64,000 bases of DNA from contig NW_008806284.1 in the NCBI RefSeq assembly GCF_000400465.1, positions 248,001 through 312,000 of the forward strand, given 5' to 3'. This stretch comes from Wallemia ichthyophaga EXF-994. Taxonomy: Eukaryota > Basidiomycota > Wallemiomycetes > Wallemiales > Wallemiaceae. The notes below the pieces were generated by a model. That model ran no database searches. It saw only the letters and a list, made by a program, of their open reading frames with translations, and had not been told where the DNA came from. Below, piece after piece: positions 22,813 through 33,137 of this stretch. Position 1 is the stretch's first letter, and every line of letters starts with the position of its first letter. The position numbers and the translations under genes were made by a program.

Positions 22813-25442
22813 ATGATACGCAATGAAAATCCACGCGTATACGATTTCGTGAAACCCCTTGGCGAAGGATCATTTGCTGAGGTTTACCTCGTTGGATGGA
22901 GATCGCCCAAACTCAGGCTAAAAACGGGCGAAGCGGCTCCAATTTCCCAAATGCAAATGTGAGTGTAGCTGATATTAGTGTTTAGCGTACAATTGAATCC
23001 ATGAAAGCAACAACAACCGCCCAGAATACTCGTCGAAGCACCTCGTCGCAATCAAGCGCATGAAAAAGTCATTTAAAGACTGGAACGAATGCGAGAAGCT
23101 TAAAGAGTTGAAGGTGGTTAGAATGCTTGTATATACGCCCATGCTCACCCTACTTACAGTCTTTACTCGCTATCCCTCAACACCCAAACCTTATCCCTCT
23201 ATATGACGCCTTCTTACATCCATCCACAAAGGAGCTCTACTTTGTCTTCGAATCCATGGAAGGTAATCTATATCAACTCACAAAGTCGAGACGTGGAAGA
23301 CCACTTGCTCAAGGTCTTGTTGCTTCTCTTTTCCGCCAAACTATCGCCGGTTTAGCCCATATACACAGCTCGGGCTATTTCCATAGAGATATGAAGCCCG
23401 AAAACCTTCTTATTACCACTACTGGTTTGACAGATTACCCTTCGCTGTCAAATAGCGTCGAGAGAGACGTAACCGTCATCGTTAAGCTTGCTGATTTTGG
23501 TTTAGCTAGGGAGTCTAACAGCAAGCCTCCCTACACTGAGTATGTTAGTACTCGTTGGTACAGAGCTCCTGAAGTTCTTCTTCGTTCAAAAGGCTACGGT
23601 GCTCCTGTTGATCTTTGGGCTTTAGGTACTATTTTAGCTGAAATTGTTAACCTAAAACCCCTTTTTCCCGGTCAGAGTGAGATCGATCAGATTTACAAAA
23701 TCTGTCATATCCTAGGAAGCCCTGCGCCTCATACCATAGCCCATCCCAACACCAACCAACCAATTGGGGGTGGCGATTGGCAGCAGGGTTTGAAGTTGGC
23801 TTCGTCAATTGGTTTCCAATTTCCTAAGGTTTGTGCGCGTCTTTTAAACACACGTTACTAACACCGATCCCAGTTACCCGTTCAGCCACTCGATAATTAC
23901 TTTGATACACAAAGAGTCCCTCACCAATTCATCATACTCATCCAAGACCTTCTGCGTTTTGATCCAAAGAATAGAATAGACAGTATGGGCTGCTTCGAGT
24001 CGGCCTATTACAATGAAGTATGCAATAGAGTCGATGCTACCCATCCGCAGTATATTAGACACCAACACCAACGGAAAGCACCTCCGCCACTTCTTATTCA
24101 ACACCAACCTTACATCCCACAACCCAGCAATTTACCGCCTTTGTCTGCTGAGCTAACAATTGCATCACCCTCATATAGCCATAGCAGTGCAGCTACTTCG
24201 AATCATGGAAAATCTTCATTTTGCTCAGATCCCTCACACAAGAGATACGACTCGTTTGCGAGCTCATCAACCAACAACAGTAATCAATTACATGTCAATA
24301 ATAGCAAATACAGCTTGGATGAGGAACCAAGCTACGATACGAACTCATCTAATGCAACTACACGTGAAAATGCCTTACCTAATTCAATATCAGCTGCTAG
24401 TTTGGATAGCACCCTTAATTTGAATAATGAATCGAGGTCACAAGCGCATGGCAAGTCATCCTCGTTTGAAAGTGTGCAGTCTAGTACATATCCCAGTATG
24501 CACCAGAAACCTAACAAAGCATCAAGATGGCTTGGTATTTTCCCTGGCAGCCATGGTGATTCGAGCAGTACACAACAAGTAGCAGATCTACTTAACCCCA
24601 AAGACGCCAAGAAGGCAGCCAAGGAAGCGGAGAAGAAAAAACGCGAGGAGATGCACAGTATCCACCGTGAGCGAGCACGCGCCGTTCTCACCAAACAGAA
24701 GACGAATGGGAAAGATGTTATTAACGACACTCTCACGAATGTACATCCGCAGCAAGCTTCACAATCTTCGTCTGCATCTCAGTCGAGAAGGCCGTCCTAT
24801 ATGACAACGAACATAACAAATTCAACAAACACGATGCACACTAAACAAAACCACAACACTCACAACCAGAATGTCAACATGCATTTACCAAGATCACCCA
24901 AGCATCTTGATCGATTGTCTTCACCCTTGTCACCACCCATGCCCTTACCCACGTCACGCTCACGCAGTGGCAGCAGATCACATTCAGAGACTGGGTTCAA
25001 AATTTCGGAAGACCTCACATTGGCACGGAGCAAAGCGAGGCGGCGAAATGTGGATGACGATCACTCAATGTCATCTTACTCGTCGCTTCACCTCGATGCT
25101 GACCAGAGAAGCTCGCTTAGTCTCAGTAGACTATCATTTGCCACGGAACACAGCGACCCCGGACCAAATGCTACGCAGAGTGGCTTACGGCGCCAGCCGT
25201 CGCAGCTGTCAGCACGGACGACACAATCTTCGCCACACCTCTCGCACCATCTTTACTCTCCACAACAATCACAATCACAATCATCGCAGGCAAACGATTT
25301 AGCTGAAAGAATAGACAAAACTGACTTGAATATTTCCCACTCTCATTCTATACCTGATCAACACATCAATCCAATCTTCAAGCTACCGCCGTTCTCTCAT
25401 ATCTCTGAACAGGCGGACAAGGGCAGGGAAGACGTCGGGTAG
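22813..25442 (+). CDS. Ime2/MAK-family serine/threonine kinase with long disordered tail
   Basis: Predicted 829-residue kinase in four exons: 22813-22958, 23008-23113, 23160-23828 and 23874-25442; introns 49, 46 and 45 nt. The kinase domain spans about residues 8-335: glycine loop GEGSFAEVYLV, lysine in LVAIKRMKK, catalytic HRDMKPENLL, DFGLARE, and a TEY activation motif in PPYTEYVSTRWYRAPEVLL. These features place it with the RCK group (Ime2, MAK, ICK), which controls meiosis, morphology and cilia or polarity. The N-lobe has an unusual insertion rich in basic residues. The last 490 residues are Ser/Asn/His-rich and disordered. The first ATG in frame was taken as the start; an additional 5' exon cannot be excluded. 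Confidence 0.87.
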
Positions 25443-25843
25443 CTGTGGTTTTATACCCAATCTTTTGATTTTTGCTCACATGCGCTTATTTGCGATTATA
25501 CACGACATTCGTTCTGTTCTTTTTTTAGTTTATGAATTATTTACTTTTCTCGGTAATTTTCATCATGATCTGTGACAGGTGACAGGTGTCAGCTACGCGT
25601 ATTTGAAGGGAGTAACGAGATTAAAGAGAGCGGATAGAATATATATGTTTCAGTTGTTTGTGGTGTGTGTGGTGGCTTTAAGCAGGGTACCCTCAGGGAA
25701 ATAGCGCGCTCGGATACATTCGCCGCTGCACATAATCGCAAGATATCTCTCAAATAAGATCATCCACGAATTATAAATCAAATCACCACAGCACATTTCA
25801 ATACAATCGTTTGAAATCCTCTTTATACACGACACCTCTGAAT
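25443..25843. other. Intergenic region carrying the tyrosinase promoter
   Basis: About 400 bp between the kinase stop and the tyrosinase start. No coding signal was seen. The segment nearest the tyrosinase contains a TATA box (see separate entry); the part nearer the kinase is T-rich and probably its 3' end. Confidence 0.4.
25772..25777 (+). promoter_or_regulatory. TATA box of the tyrosinase gene
   Basis: TATAAA within GAATTATAAATCA lies 72 bp upstream of the tyrosinase ATG, a suitable position. Most housekeeping genes in the window lack such a box, which fits a regulated gene. Confidence 0.45.
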
Positions 25844-27022
25844 ATGAAATCAAGTGTCATCTTAGCTGCAGCGGCAGCAGCAACATTCACTTCAGCATTT
25901 CCTACCAAGCAGAATAGGTCATCGAGCCATTCAACCGAGGATTGCCCTAATGGCTATGCTGTGCGTCCAGAATGGAGCCAGATGTCTAAGCAGCACAGGA
26001 AAGAATACATATCCGCCCTTCAATGCATGATGCAAAAGCCTAGCACGGTGGAAGAAACCAACGTCAGCTCGCACTACGCGGATATTAACTACACGCACCA
26101 ATTCCCAGGCCAGGCTATACACTTTGTTGCGCAGTTCCTTCCTTGGCACAGGCACTACGTCTATACCTACCACCAGGAGCTCAAAGAGTGTGGATATACG
26201 GGTGAGATGCCATTTTGGGCGTGGGATTGGAATGCCGATGATGTCTTCAATTCCAGTGTCTTTGATGCTGATCCGGAATGCGGTCTCGGCACGAATGGTA
26301 CTTTAGCAGAGGAAGGACCATTGAGTGGGTGTAGCTTGTCTGCTGGTATGCCCTTCTAACATTTTTACACAGACGCTTTTGCTGTCACTAACGGTGGCCT
26401 CGCTAACCACACCATTGAGTTTCCTTACAATCATGTCTTCCAGCGCAACCTCCAGACCCTCCCTAAAGGTGCTCCTCAGCCACTTGACCGCTTTATTCAG
26501 CCTGCGGAGGTAGAGAAGGCGCTCTCCTTTGATGTCTACGAATATTTTCATAGATACGTTGAGGGCGCACCTCCTCAGGAACCTCTCAAAGACATCCCAG
26601 GCATGGAAGGCGAGATGGGATTTGCCGGCATGCATGGTGGTATTCATCGCATGATTGGTGGTGACATGGGTGGCATACTCGCTCACATCGAATCTCCAGA
26701 CTGGTGCCCATCATTCACAGCAACCGAGAGCTCCAATGATGGTGCCAACAGTAGTCCACAAGATCCTCTTTTCTTCTTGCACCACGCTAACGTCGACAGG
26801 GTCTGGGCTCAGTGGCAGGACCAGAGCCTCGAAGACAACATGTACGCATTCGGTGGCTGGACATACCACAACTATACCACAGAGAGCGGTGTCGGCAAGG
26901 CTACTCTCAACGACACCATGAGATTTGGCTACCTCACCGATCCTGTACCCGTACACCATGCGATGGACTATAGGAAGGCATACTGCTATGTGTACGCAGA
27001 CAAGGACTACAGGGAGGCGTGA
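25844..27022 (+). CDS. Secreted tyrosinase-like di-copper oxidase
   Basis: Predicted 376-residue type-3 copper protein. Exons 25844-26324 and 26373-27022, intron 48 nt. Residues 1-19 form a signal peptide (MKSSVILAAAAAATFTSAF). CuA histidines are H85, H93 and H102 (INYTH, AIHFVAQFLPWHRHY). CuB candidates are H248 and H252 (GMHGGIHRMIGGDMGG) and H297/H298 in DPLFFLHHANVDRVWAQWQ. Several N-x-S/T sites suggest glycosylation. Such enzymes oxidise phenols in melanin formation or small-molecule biosynthesis. It lacks the Cys-x-His thioether typical of classical fungal tyrosinases and is short, as in secreted short tyrosinases. The ATG chosen starts the signal peptide. No pathway partners are adjacent. 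Confidence 0.9.
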
Positions 27023-27967
27023 ATGAGTTGTTTTAGCTGGCTTCATTTTTAGCGGGACGCTTCTTTAGATTTCATTAGTAGAAAATTTTCATTGGCTGTT
27101 TCATACGCGACCACACTTCATTCGGAGAGGTGTCTAGTTTTTTAATCCCCAATCACTACGAACACTTCTATTACTTTCCAATATATAAACTCAATCTTTT
27201 ACTCAAATGTACAATTATTACTTTGTCTCACCTTCTTTGTTTAACCCTGATTTGAGTCTGCGTTTCCAAATGAATGAAATAGCGAGTGGAAAAAATCAAT
27301 GAGCCCTGCTGATGATTTTGATAGCATCTGAATAGGTACAAACCAATGATTCTCTCGTTGCGATACCTAAAAAGCCAAACAACCTGTGAAGCGGCTGTAC
27401 ACCACTGATGACGTCAGGGTTAGTTTGAGAGATATCATAGCACTTTGAATACTCAGTCTAGCAATTGAGGTGGAGCATAGTAGTTTGAAACTTTGAATGT
27501 AATTTATTCCGCTCAGCTCACCCTGCAAAAAGCCAATTTAGTAGAAGATGAGCTCATACAAGTTTTAAACTGACCAATTTAAACTATTTATCCAGGTAAT
27601 TATGCTCTTGAAATCTCAAGAGCTCTAAAACTGACCTAAACACCTTCATTTGCCCAAAATCCGCCAAATCGGAATTCTCCTCTACCACCTATTTCATCTC
27701 AGATGGTGATTTACGACTTTTGTTAATCTCTAAAGAAAGAGCTTGATAGGTAGCTCTGGGTAAGAGAAATATGATAATGCCAGATTTGGATCCCTGGTGC
27801 TCAAATTGAGCGCCCAGCATGCTGGCCGGAAGCAATGACTCGAAATTGCTCTAGAGCACGCTGTAGGATTGGGTTGGATAAACTTATGCGCTTAGTCAAT
27901 GGAAAAAATTCCTACTTATATAGACCGCAAGTGCTCAAATGTATCAAGTATTCGGCCCTGTAAACGC

Positions 27968-28083
27968 AAAAAAAAAAAAAAAAGTTCTACGTTGCGTGGT
28001 CTCTACAGGACTCAAACCCGGCACCAGGAAAGAATATTGCCATTTTGCCTCACTTCAAACTCATCAGAAGCGATTAGGCAAAG
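27968..28083 (-). ncRNA. Possible Pol III-type structured RNA
   Basis: Read on the minus strand, three elements follow each other. First, a hairpin of 13 base pairs with a 3-nt bulge and 10-nt loop (28083-28045; arms TTTGCCT..CGCTTC and GAAGTG..AGGCAAA). Second, a sequence close to a Pol III B box, GGTTTGAGTCC (28019-28009). Third, a run of 17 T (27984-27968), a strong Pol III terminator. It does not fold as a tRNA and matches neither 5S, U6 nor SRP RNA as far as can be judged by eye. No clear A box. Speculative. Confidence 0.22.
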
Positions 28084-28346
28084 GAAAGAGGGGGTTAACC
28101 AAACTCTGAAACCGTGGGTTTAGGTCGACCAAATGCATTTTAAAGATTAAGATAATGGGGATGAAGGGATGTTTGAATGTGCGTTGGAAATTTAGAGACC
28201 GGTATAATAGAACTTTATGTTTTTGTGTTCCAAATTAGTCTACCTAAGACACACCAAACTAGTTTTACCATTGCAGAGCGCTACACTGCTCCAGACAATT
28301 ATTTAGTCTTAGACAAGAAGGTATCATTGACTATTTTCATATTTAC

Positions 28347-28508
28347 TCAACTAAACTCATATGCAGCAAAAGCCAAAGTTCCTGTCATCAGGCCGAGCAG
28401 AAGTAGCATTATTCGAGGTTTGCGAGTTGATGCATTGGAATCATCATCGGAATCATTATTCTCTTGGTTATTACTAAGTGTTCCGTTCTCTTGAAAATAG
28501 CCTGTCAT
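28347..28508 (-). CDS. Small possible tail-anchored membrane protein
   Basis: A 53-codon frame on the minus strand. The first 30 residues are polar and acidic (QENNDSDDDS), followed by a basic RKPR and a single hydrophobic helix (IMLLLLGLMTGTLAFAAY) ending three residues from the stop. That layout is typical of a tail-anchored protein. The frame is also open for ten codons upstream (LDQFLQEHN), so it may be only the last exon of a larger gene. No family recognised, and the surrounding region is gene-poor, so it may also be a remnant. Confidence 0.3.
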   Translation of the reverse strand: MTGYFQENGTLSNNQENNDSDDDSNASTRKPRIMLLLLGLMTGTLAFAAYEFS

Positions 28509-28832
28509 ATTGTGTTCTTGCAGGAACTGATCTAGATCAGGTTAATTGTCGAACCTTTTTTCCGTCGGTCATTTAGAGATATTCAAGATCGAGCATAATC
28601 ACCTAGTATACACTGGATGACCAAAATCAGTAGTTATGTTCTGTGCGGTATCACATCCTACTATTTTAAGGATTACACGAGGTCGCCAAATAGTCGCTTT
28701 GCTGTATCAAAGGTCTGAAGTATTCAAATAAACATTTTTCGTTAGCTAGATTTGTATATTGGATCAATTGAACGGTTTAATGAGGTTTGTGACTTAATGG
28801 TTTCAAATACTCCAAACGGTATGTAAGTCTCA

Positions 28833-29249
28833 GTGGATTCAAACTCGTGTCTTACCTGGATCGTATTGGGAGCTTTATTTTTTGATATATCAAATGATTT
28901 AATGCTGTTGAAAGCCAAAGATTTCAATCTAGATAGCGTTCCTGGAAGGCTTGAGAGCTCCACTCATTCACATTGTGCCAAGAATGCCGAAATCGGCACA
29001 AATACCTTAAAAGAGATGTTAGACACTGCTTTTCAGCTTGTTAAACAACTAATACATTTAACAAACTCGTTCAGATTTGACGAAGGACTTACACAGGCTC
29101 GCACACATGAAGTTGGATTTGTGGGAGTGTGTGAGGAGGTGGAAAAATGGCTCATAATTTTATCAAAAAATTGTCTCAAAACTAAAGTTACCCACCACCT
29201 GACCTCAATTAACAAACGTCATCACGGACTCAATTGGTCGATTTTTTAA
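28833..29249 (+). pseudogene. Coding-like fragment, possibly a decayed gene
   Basis: A 138-codon open frame with no ATG at its start. The part from about 28,975 to 29,190 has a convincing amphipathic helical composition (TLKEMLDTAFQLVKQLIHL, VGVCEEVEKWLIILSKN), while the flanks look random. It could be an exon of an unrecognised gene or the remains of one. No family was recognised and no matching splice partners were found. Confidence 0.2.
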
Positions 29250-30320
29250 CTGACTCGAGCTTTAAAGGTTGTGAATGCAATCCTTGCATCTATCTCATAG
29301 CTAAGGGAATCTCTCTATATCAGGATTACATCGTTCTGCCATCTCAATGTATCTTTCCTGTTGACCACCGCCACGGAGCGTCAAAGCACGCCAAAATCGC
29401 TTGATATAATGCTAGAAGTTATAGATGGTTTCTCTTAAGCTCCTACAAGCTTGTTAGGAAGCTATGACGACGTACAGCCAAAAAAACATGTTGAGCGTCT
29501 TCTTATTCGCGGCAGTCTTTCACACAATCACGTTGCTTTTATGCTATTACAAATGGTTTTCAGTGGAAAATGGTCAATCAGAGCTAAACTAGTCGACAGC
29601 ATAGTTAGGAAGTACGTGAGGGAAGATGAAGATAATAGGGAGGACAAAGAGTACTATATTCGTAACTTCTTTCTTCATTGCCCGTTATGCCTTCTCAGTT
29701 ATAGTCATTTACTTTAAAAAGAATATCCTTTCCTTCGATTTGAAAACTTATGGGGACGTGAAGATAAGACATTTAATAGGAGGTTTCGCTTTTGTTGGAG
29801 CATTATATCGCATCGTGAAGAATCGGACTAGGAAAAATGACCAACAGCTACCCATGATACACCTTTAAAAGATCGACGACTCACATCAACAGCCTGAAAC
29901 TTGTCTTTCTGCGCGGCGCTACAGCATTTGAAACATTCTGCTAGACATATTGAAGGTACGATATAAGGCTCAAGTGTTATGAAAGCGCTTCGATAGCCAA
30001 GACAATAGGAATACACGGGATTGCGATAACATAATAAATATTTCAAGTAAGAAAATCAGAACAAATTTAAAAATATTCAAACTTCTTCACCTTCAAGCAC
30101 CTGTTCTACGTGCTTACACTATTAATACGCTATCGAAAGGGTGAAATGTGTACAAAAGGCATATTACTTTTTTTTCAATCTGTGAAATGCGTACTGTTTG
30201 CTTAAACATAGAAAATGACTAATAATGCATCTTGTCAGCCAGTCCGAATCTGTGCTGACGATTGCTGTTATTTTTGAGAGAACCAAAGTGGCATATAAAA
30301 ATGCAAAAATGTTGCAAGTT

Positions 30321-30339
30321 AGATAGATAGATAGATAGA
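30321..30339. repeat. AGAT tetranucleotide microsatellite
   Basis: Nearly five tandem copies of AGAT in an AT-rich intergenic setting. A simple repeat, with no sign of function. Confidence 0.85.
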
Positions 30340-31048
30340 AATCATAATATATAGTCAAAAGCGTTAAAACGATTGATTATCTTCGCCTATCTATACTTCT
30401 TGTGCATTGAAAGCTGAAGATTGTAGTGACTCAAAGGGAAGCGGTTCTTGGCACGAGTGCCGTAAATTGGGAGGCAGCTACGTGGAGCTACTGGAGGCGC
30501 GTGTGTGGATACTGAGCTGGTTTTTGAAGAATTCGTAGAGAGTTTTATTTTTTGTCAAGGACTTATTTCATCAAATATTGACCTGTCTATGTTGTTTGCA
30601 ATTGAACGATCGCCTAAAGAACCACCTGACTGTCGCTATGAATAAAGACTACTGGCTGTGAAGGAAGCAAAATATGTGGCAAAACCGTAAATATGTGCTT
30701 AAACTATGCCTCATTTGATATAACTTCAATAATTTAAATCATTATCAATCCTTATGAGGATGTGCCCCTACCTTCTTAGGTAATACAGCGGGCAAGATGC
30801 AGGAACAGGTAACATGACATCATGGTCGCTATGAGAACAATGAGAATAAAGAACAATGAAGATTATGTATGCATGATTATGCACGAGGACAATGAAGATA
30901 ACGAAACAATGGGAATAAAACCTAGAATTCTAAACTATTTAAACGACTACTTTTTCTTTTGATACATTTCAGACTGAATTCTTTTATTAATCTCAGCGCC
31001 TTGCTTTTTGTGTGGACTTTAACCTCACAAAGGTCAATTTGTTCACAA

Positions 31049-31120
31049 TCCTTGTTAGTATATCGGTTAGTACGCCCGCTTGTCACGCGGGAGAGCTGGG
31101 TTCAACTCCCAGACAGGGAG
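31049..31120 (+). tRNA. tRNA-Asp (anticodon GTC)
   Basis: A 72-nt cloverleaf. The acceptor stem TCCTTGT pairs with ACAGGGA (one T-G wobble) followed by discriminator G. The anticodon stem CCCGC/GCGGG (31,075-31,079 and 31,087-31,091) encloses loop TTGTCAC, with anticodon GTC at 31,082-31,084. The T arm contains GGGTTCAACTCCC with a B-box-like core. A run of T follows at 31,123, the Pol III terminator. No intron. It marks the boundary between the gene-poor region and the next gene block. Confidence 0.95.
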
Positions 31121-31316
31121 AATTTTTTTTTGACGCTTCTTTTGCAAAGCGTCATTTCAATGAAATTAAATTAGAGGGAATTGCAGAAGTTTTGATGTAA
31201 TAGTAAATGGTAGGTTTAGGATAGAGGTGACGCGCAGGATAAAGCCTTTATAGCGAACAGCCATCATCGATAGAAAATAGAGATAAGGGAGATTGAGTGG
31301 GATTAAAATAAAAGAG

Positions 31317-33079
31317 ATGTCATCAATTCACACATTCTTATCAATTTCAACGCGGGAGAATAACGACGAGTATGTGGAGGTGTGTGTGGGCGTGGATACG
31401 TGTACAGCGATCTAACAGGCAATCAGTTCACAGATTACTTTGGATCACACGCTTTCTTATCCCATGTGTGGACGAAGCAGCTGTCATCGAGCGATATAGA
31501 GAAACAGCTGTCACACCTCCCACCATTCAGGATTCAAGGCGATTTAATCGAATTTGAGACCCAACGACGCGTAGACGGTAGTACGTTTAAACCTACAGGT
31601 CGTTATTGTAGTTGGAATAAACTTTCGCAGCTCAATCCAGGCGTTGTGAGGCCACAGCCTGATCCGCACTTTTTCACTGCCACCAGCGCATGTAAAGCCC
31701 CGACCAGTCAATTCAACGCACACCCTAACGGGAAGCAGAAGCGTGAGAGGCTGGAGAAGCAAGTGAAGCCGGTGCAAGCAACCGTAGCAGCATCAGCACC
31801 AGCTAAAGCTAGCGGGGCATCGCGGTGGGCTGGGATGGATAGCGCGGTTGTGGAGAATAAGTTGAGTAAGGAGAGCAAGCAGCCTGCTCTTATCAATCGG
31901 TTGAGTAAGAATGTCCGCGAGAGCGGGGAGAAGCACGCGCAGCACACCGACACACAATCCCCACAGCCCTCACGGCACACAGACTCTCAAACTAACGTGT
32001 CTCCAGCCCCGAACCGGGTGACGGCGTCGAGCGCGACGTCGAACGGCCATACCAGCGACAGACCACTTTCGCCTCACTTGGTGCAGCGCAGCGACGCGAA
32101 CAACCAGAACAACGTAAAACCAAGAAGGCTGTCTTTGAATAGATCGAGCAAACTGAATTGTGGTGGTGGTAATTCTAGTGAAAAGGAAGGTAGCACGACA
32201 AGCATAGATAGCAGTTCGTCTCGATGGGCATCAGTCACACCTACACTTACTTCTCCATCGACTGTACACGAGAGCACGTCTAAGAGTACCCCATCAGTCC
32301 CGCTTAAGCTTCCGCCTTCTGGACCGAGAGGTGTGGGTGTGATAAATGGGCATGGCAAGGTTGAAAAGGACGATAATGATAATAGCAACGATAATAATGA
32401 TAATGCCCACAATGCACACAATGCATACACCAAAGGACATGCTAGACAGGGATCCGTAAACGAGTTGCTGCTCCGATTGCGTGCTGCGACGCTATCTGAA
32501 GGTGGAGTAAGTGGAGTGGATACATCGAAGGAGAGGAACGTACAACCTCAACATATTCAGCGCAATAAACGTACTCAACATACCCAGCATGCTCATATGC
32601 AGACCCCGCGCCGACAATCCCAGACTAAGCCACACCCACAACCACAATCAAGCCGAATATCACAAGCAAACAGTGTACAAACAACCGGAGAGATTGGAGC
32701 AAGAGCAAGCAAGTATGCATCGGATGAGATGGCAGTGGAGACAGAAGGAAGAGGTGCACTTGTACCAGTGACGAGAGGGCAAAGAACGCAGCAGGAACCT
32801 CGTAGCGCACCGAGAGCACCCAAGTCTATGCGTCGGAATAATCCTGCATCTGCATTTATTCCTACACGTGCACCTTTTGCACAGACTACTCAACCTGCAC
32901 CACCTACTCAACCTATTCAGCCTGCTAAACTAGCAGCGCCACACCACCCCCATCAAAACCCCTTGCTAAAACACAAAACATCACTCGCCAGCCAGGTAAG
33001 CTGGGCAGATGACGACGACCTCGATGAAGACCTGCCGGATATAACGTGTCTCAACCAGCGACCGTATAAAGAGAGATAA
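31317..33079 (+). CDS. Hypothetical, largely disordered protein
   Basis: Predicted 574-residue protein of unknown function. Exons 31317-31369 and 31408-33079 with a 38-nt intron. The first exon supplies the ATG, because the long second exon has no ATG near its start. Residues 1-95 look like a folded domain (NQFTDYFGSHAFLSHVW, LIEFETQRRVDGSTFKPTG, YCSWNKLSQLNPG). The remainder is Ser/Thr/Pro/Gln/His-rich with short repeats (THTQH-like and DNDNSNDN-like). It ends in an acidic SWADDDDLDEDLPDI followed by a basic tail. Convergent with DRS1, stops 58 bp apart. Confidence 0.7.
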
Positions 33080-33137
33080 AAGTAAAAAGTGTTGTATTCT
33101 ATGAGAAAAATAATTTAATTTACTTAAACTAAGTAAT

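Larger units (their letters stand above)
27023..31048. other. Second gene-poor region
   Basis: Four kilobases with no supportable full-length gene, more AT-rich than its flanks. It contains several inverted repeats, a 17-base A run (27,968-27,984), a GATA-type microsatellite and a few coding-like fragments described separately. No transposase, reverse transcriptase or terminal repeats were recognised. It ends at a tRNA gene. Confidence 0.5.

Noticed and set aside
26346..26372. A 27-nt intron in the tyrosinase gene
   Set aside because: A GTGGGT donor 21 nt further upstream gives a 48-nt intron in the same phase, which is the normal size here.
27968..27984. Poly-A run as the tail of a SINE or retrocopy
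   Set aside because: No coding or tRNA-derived head precedes it on the same strand and no target-site duplication was seen.
27968..28050. tRNA gene on the minus strand
   Set aside because: The T arm pairs only partly, no acceptor or D stem can be formed, and the terminator lies too far from the B-box-like motif.
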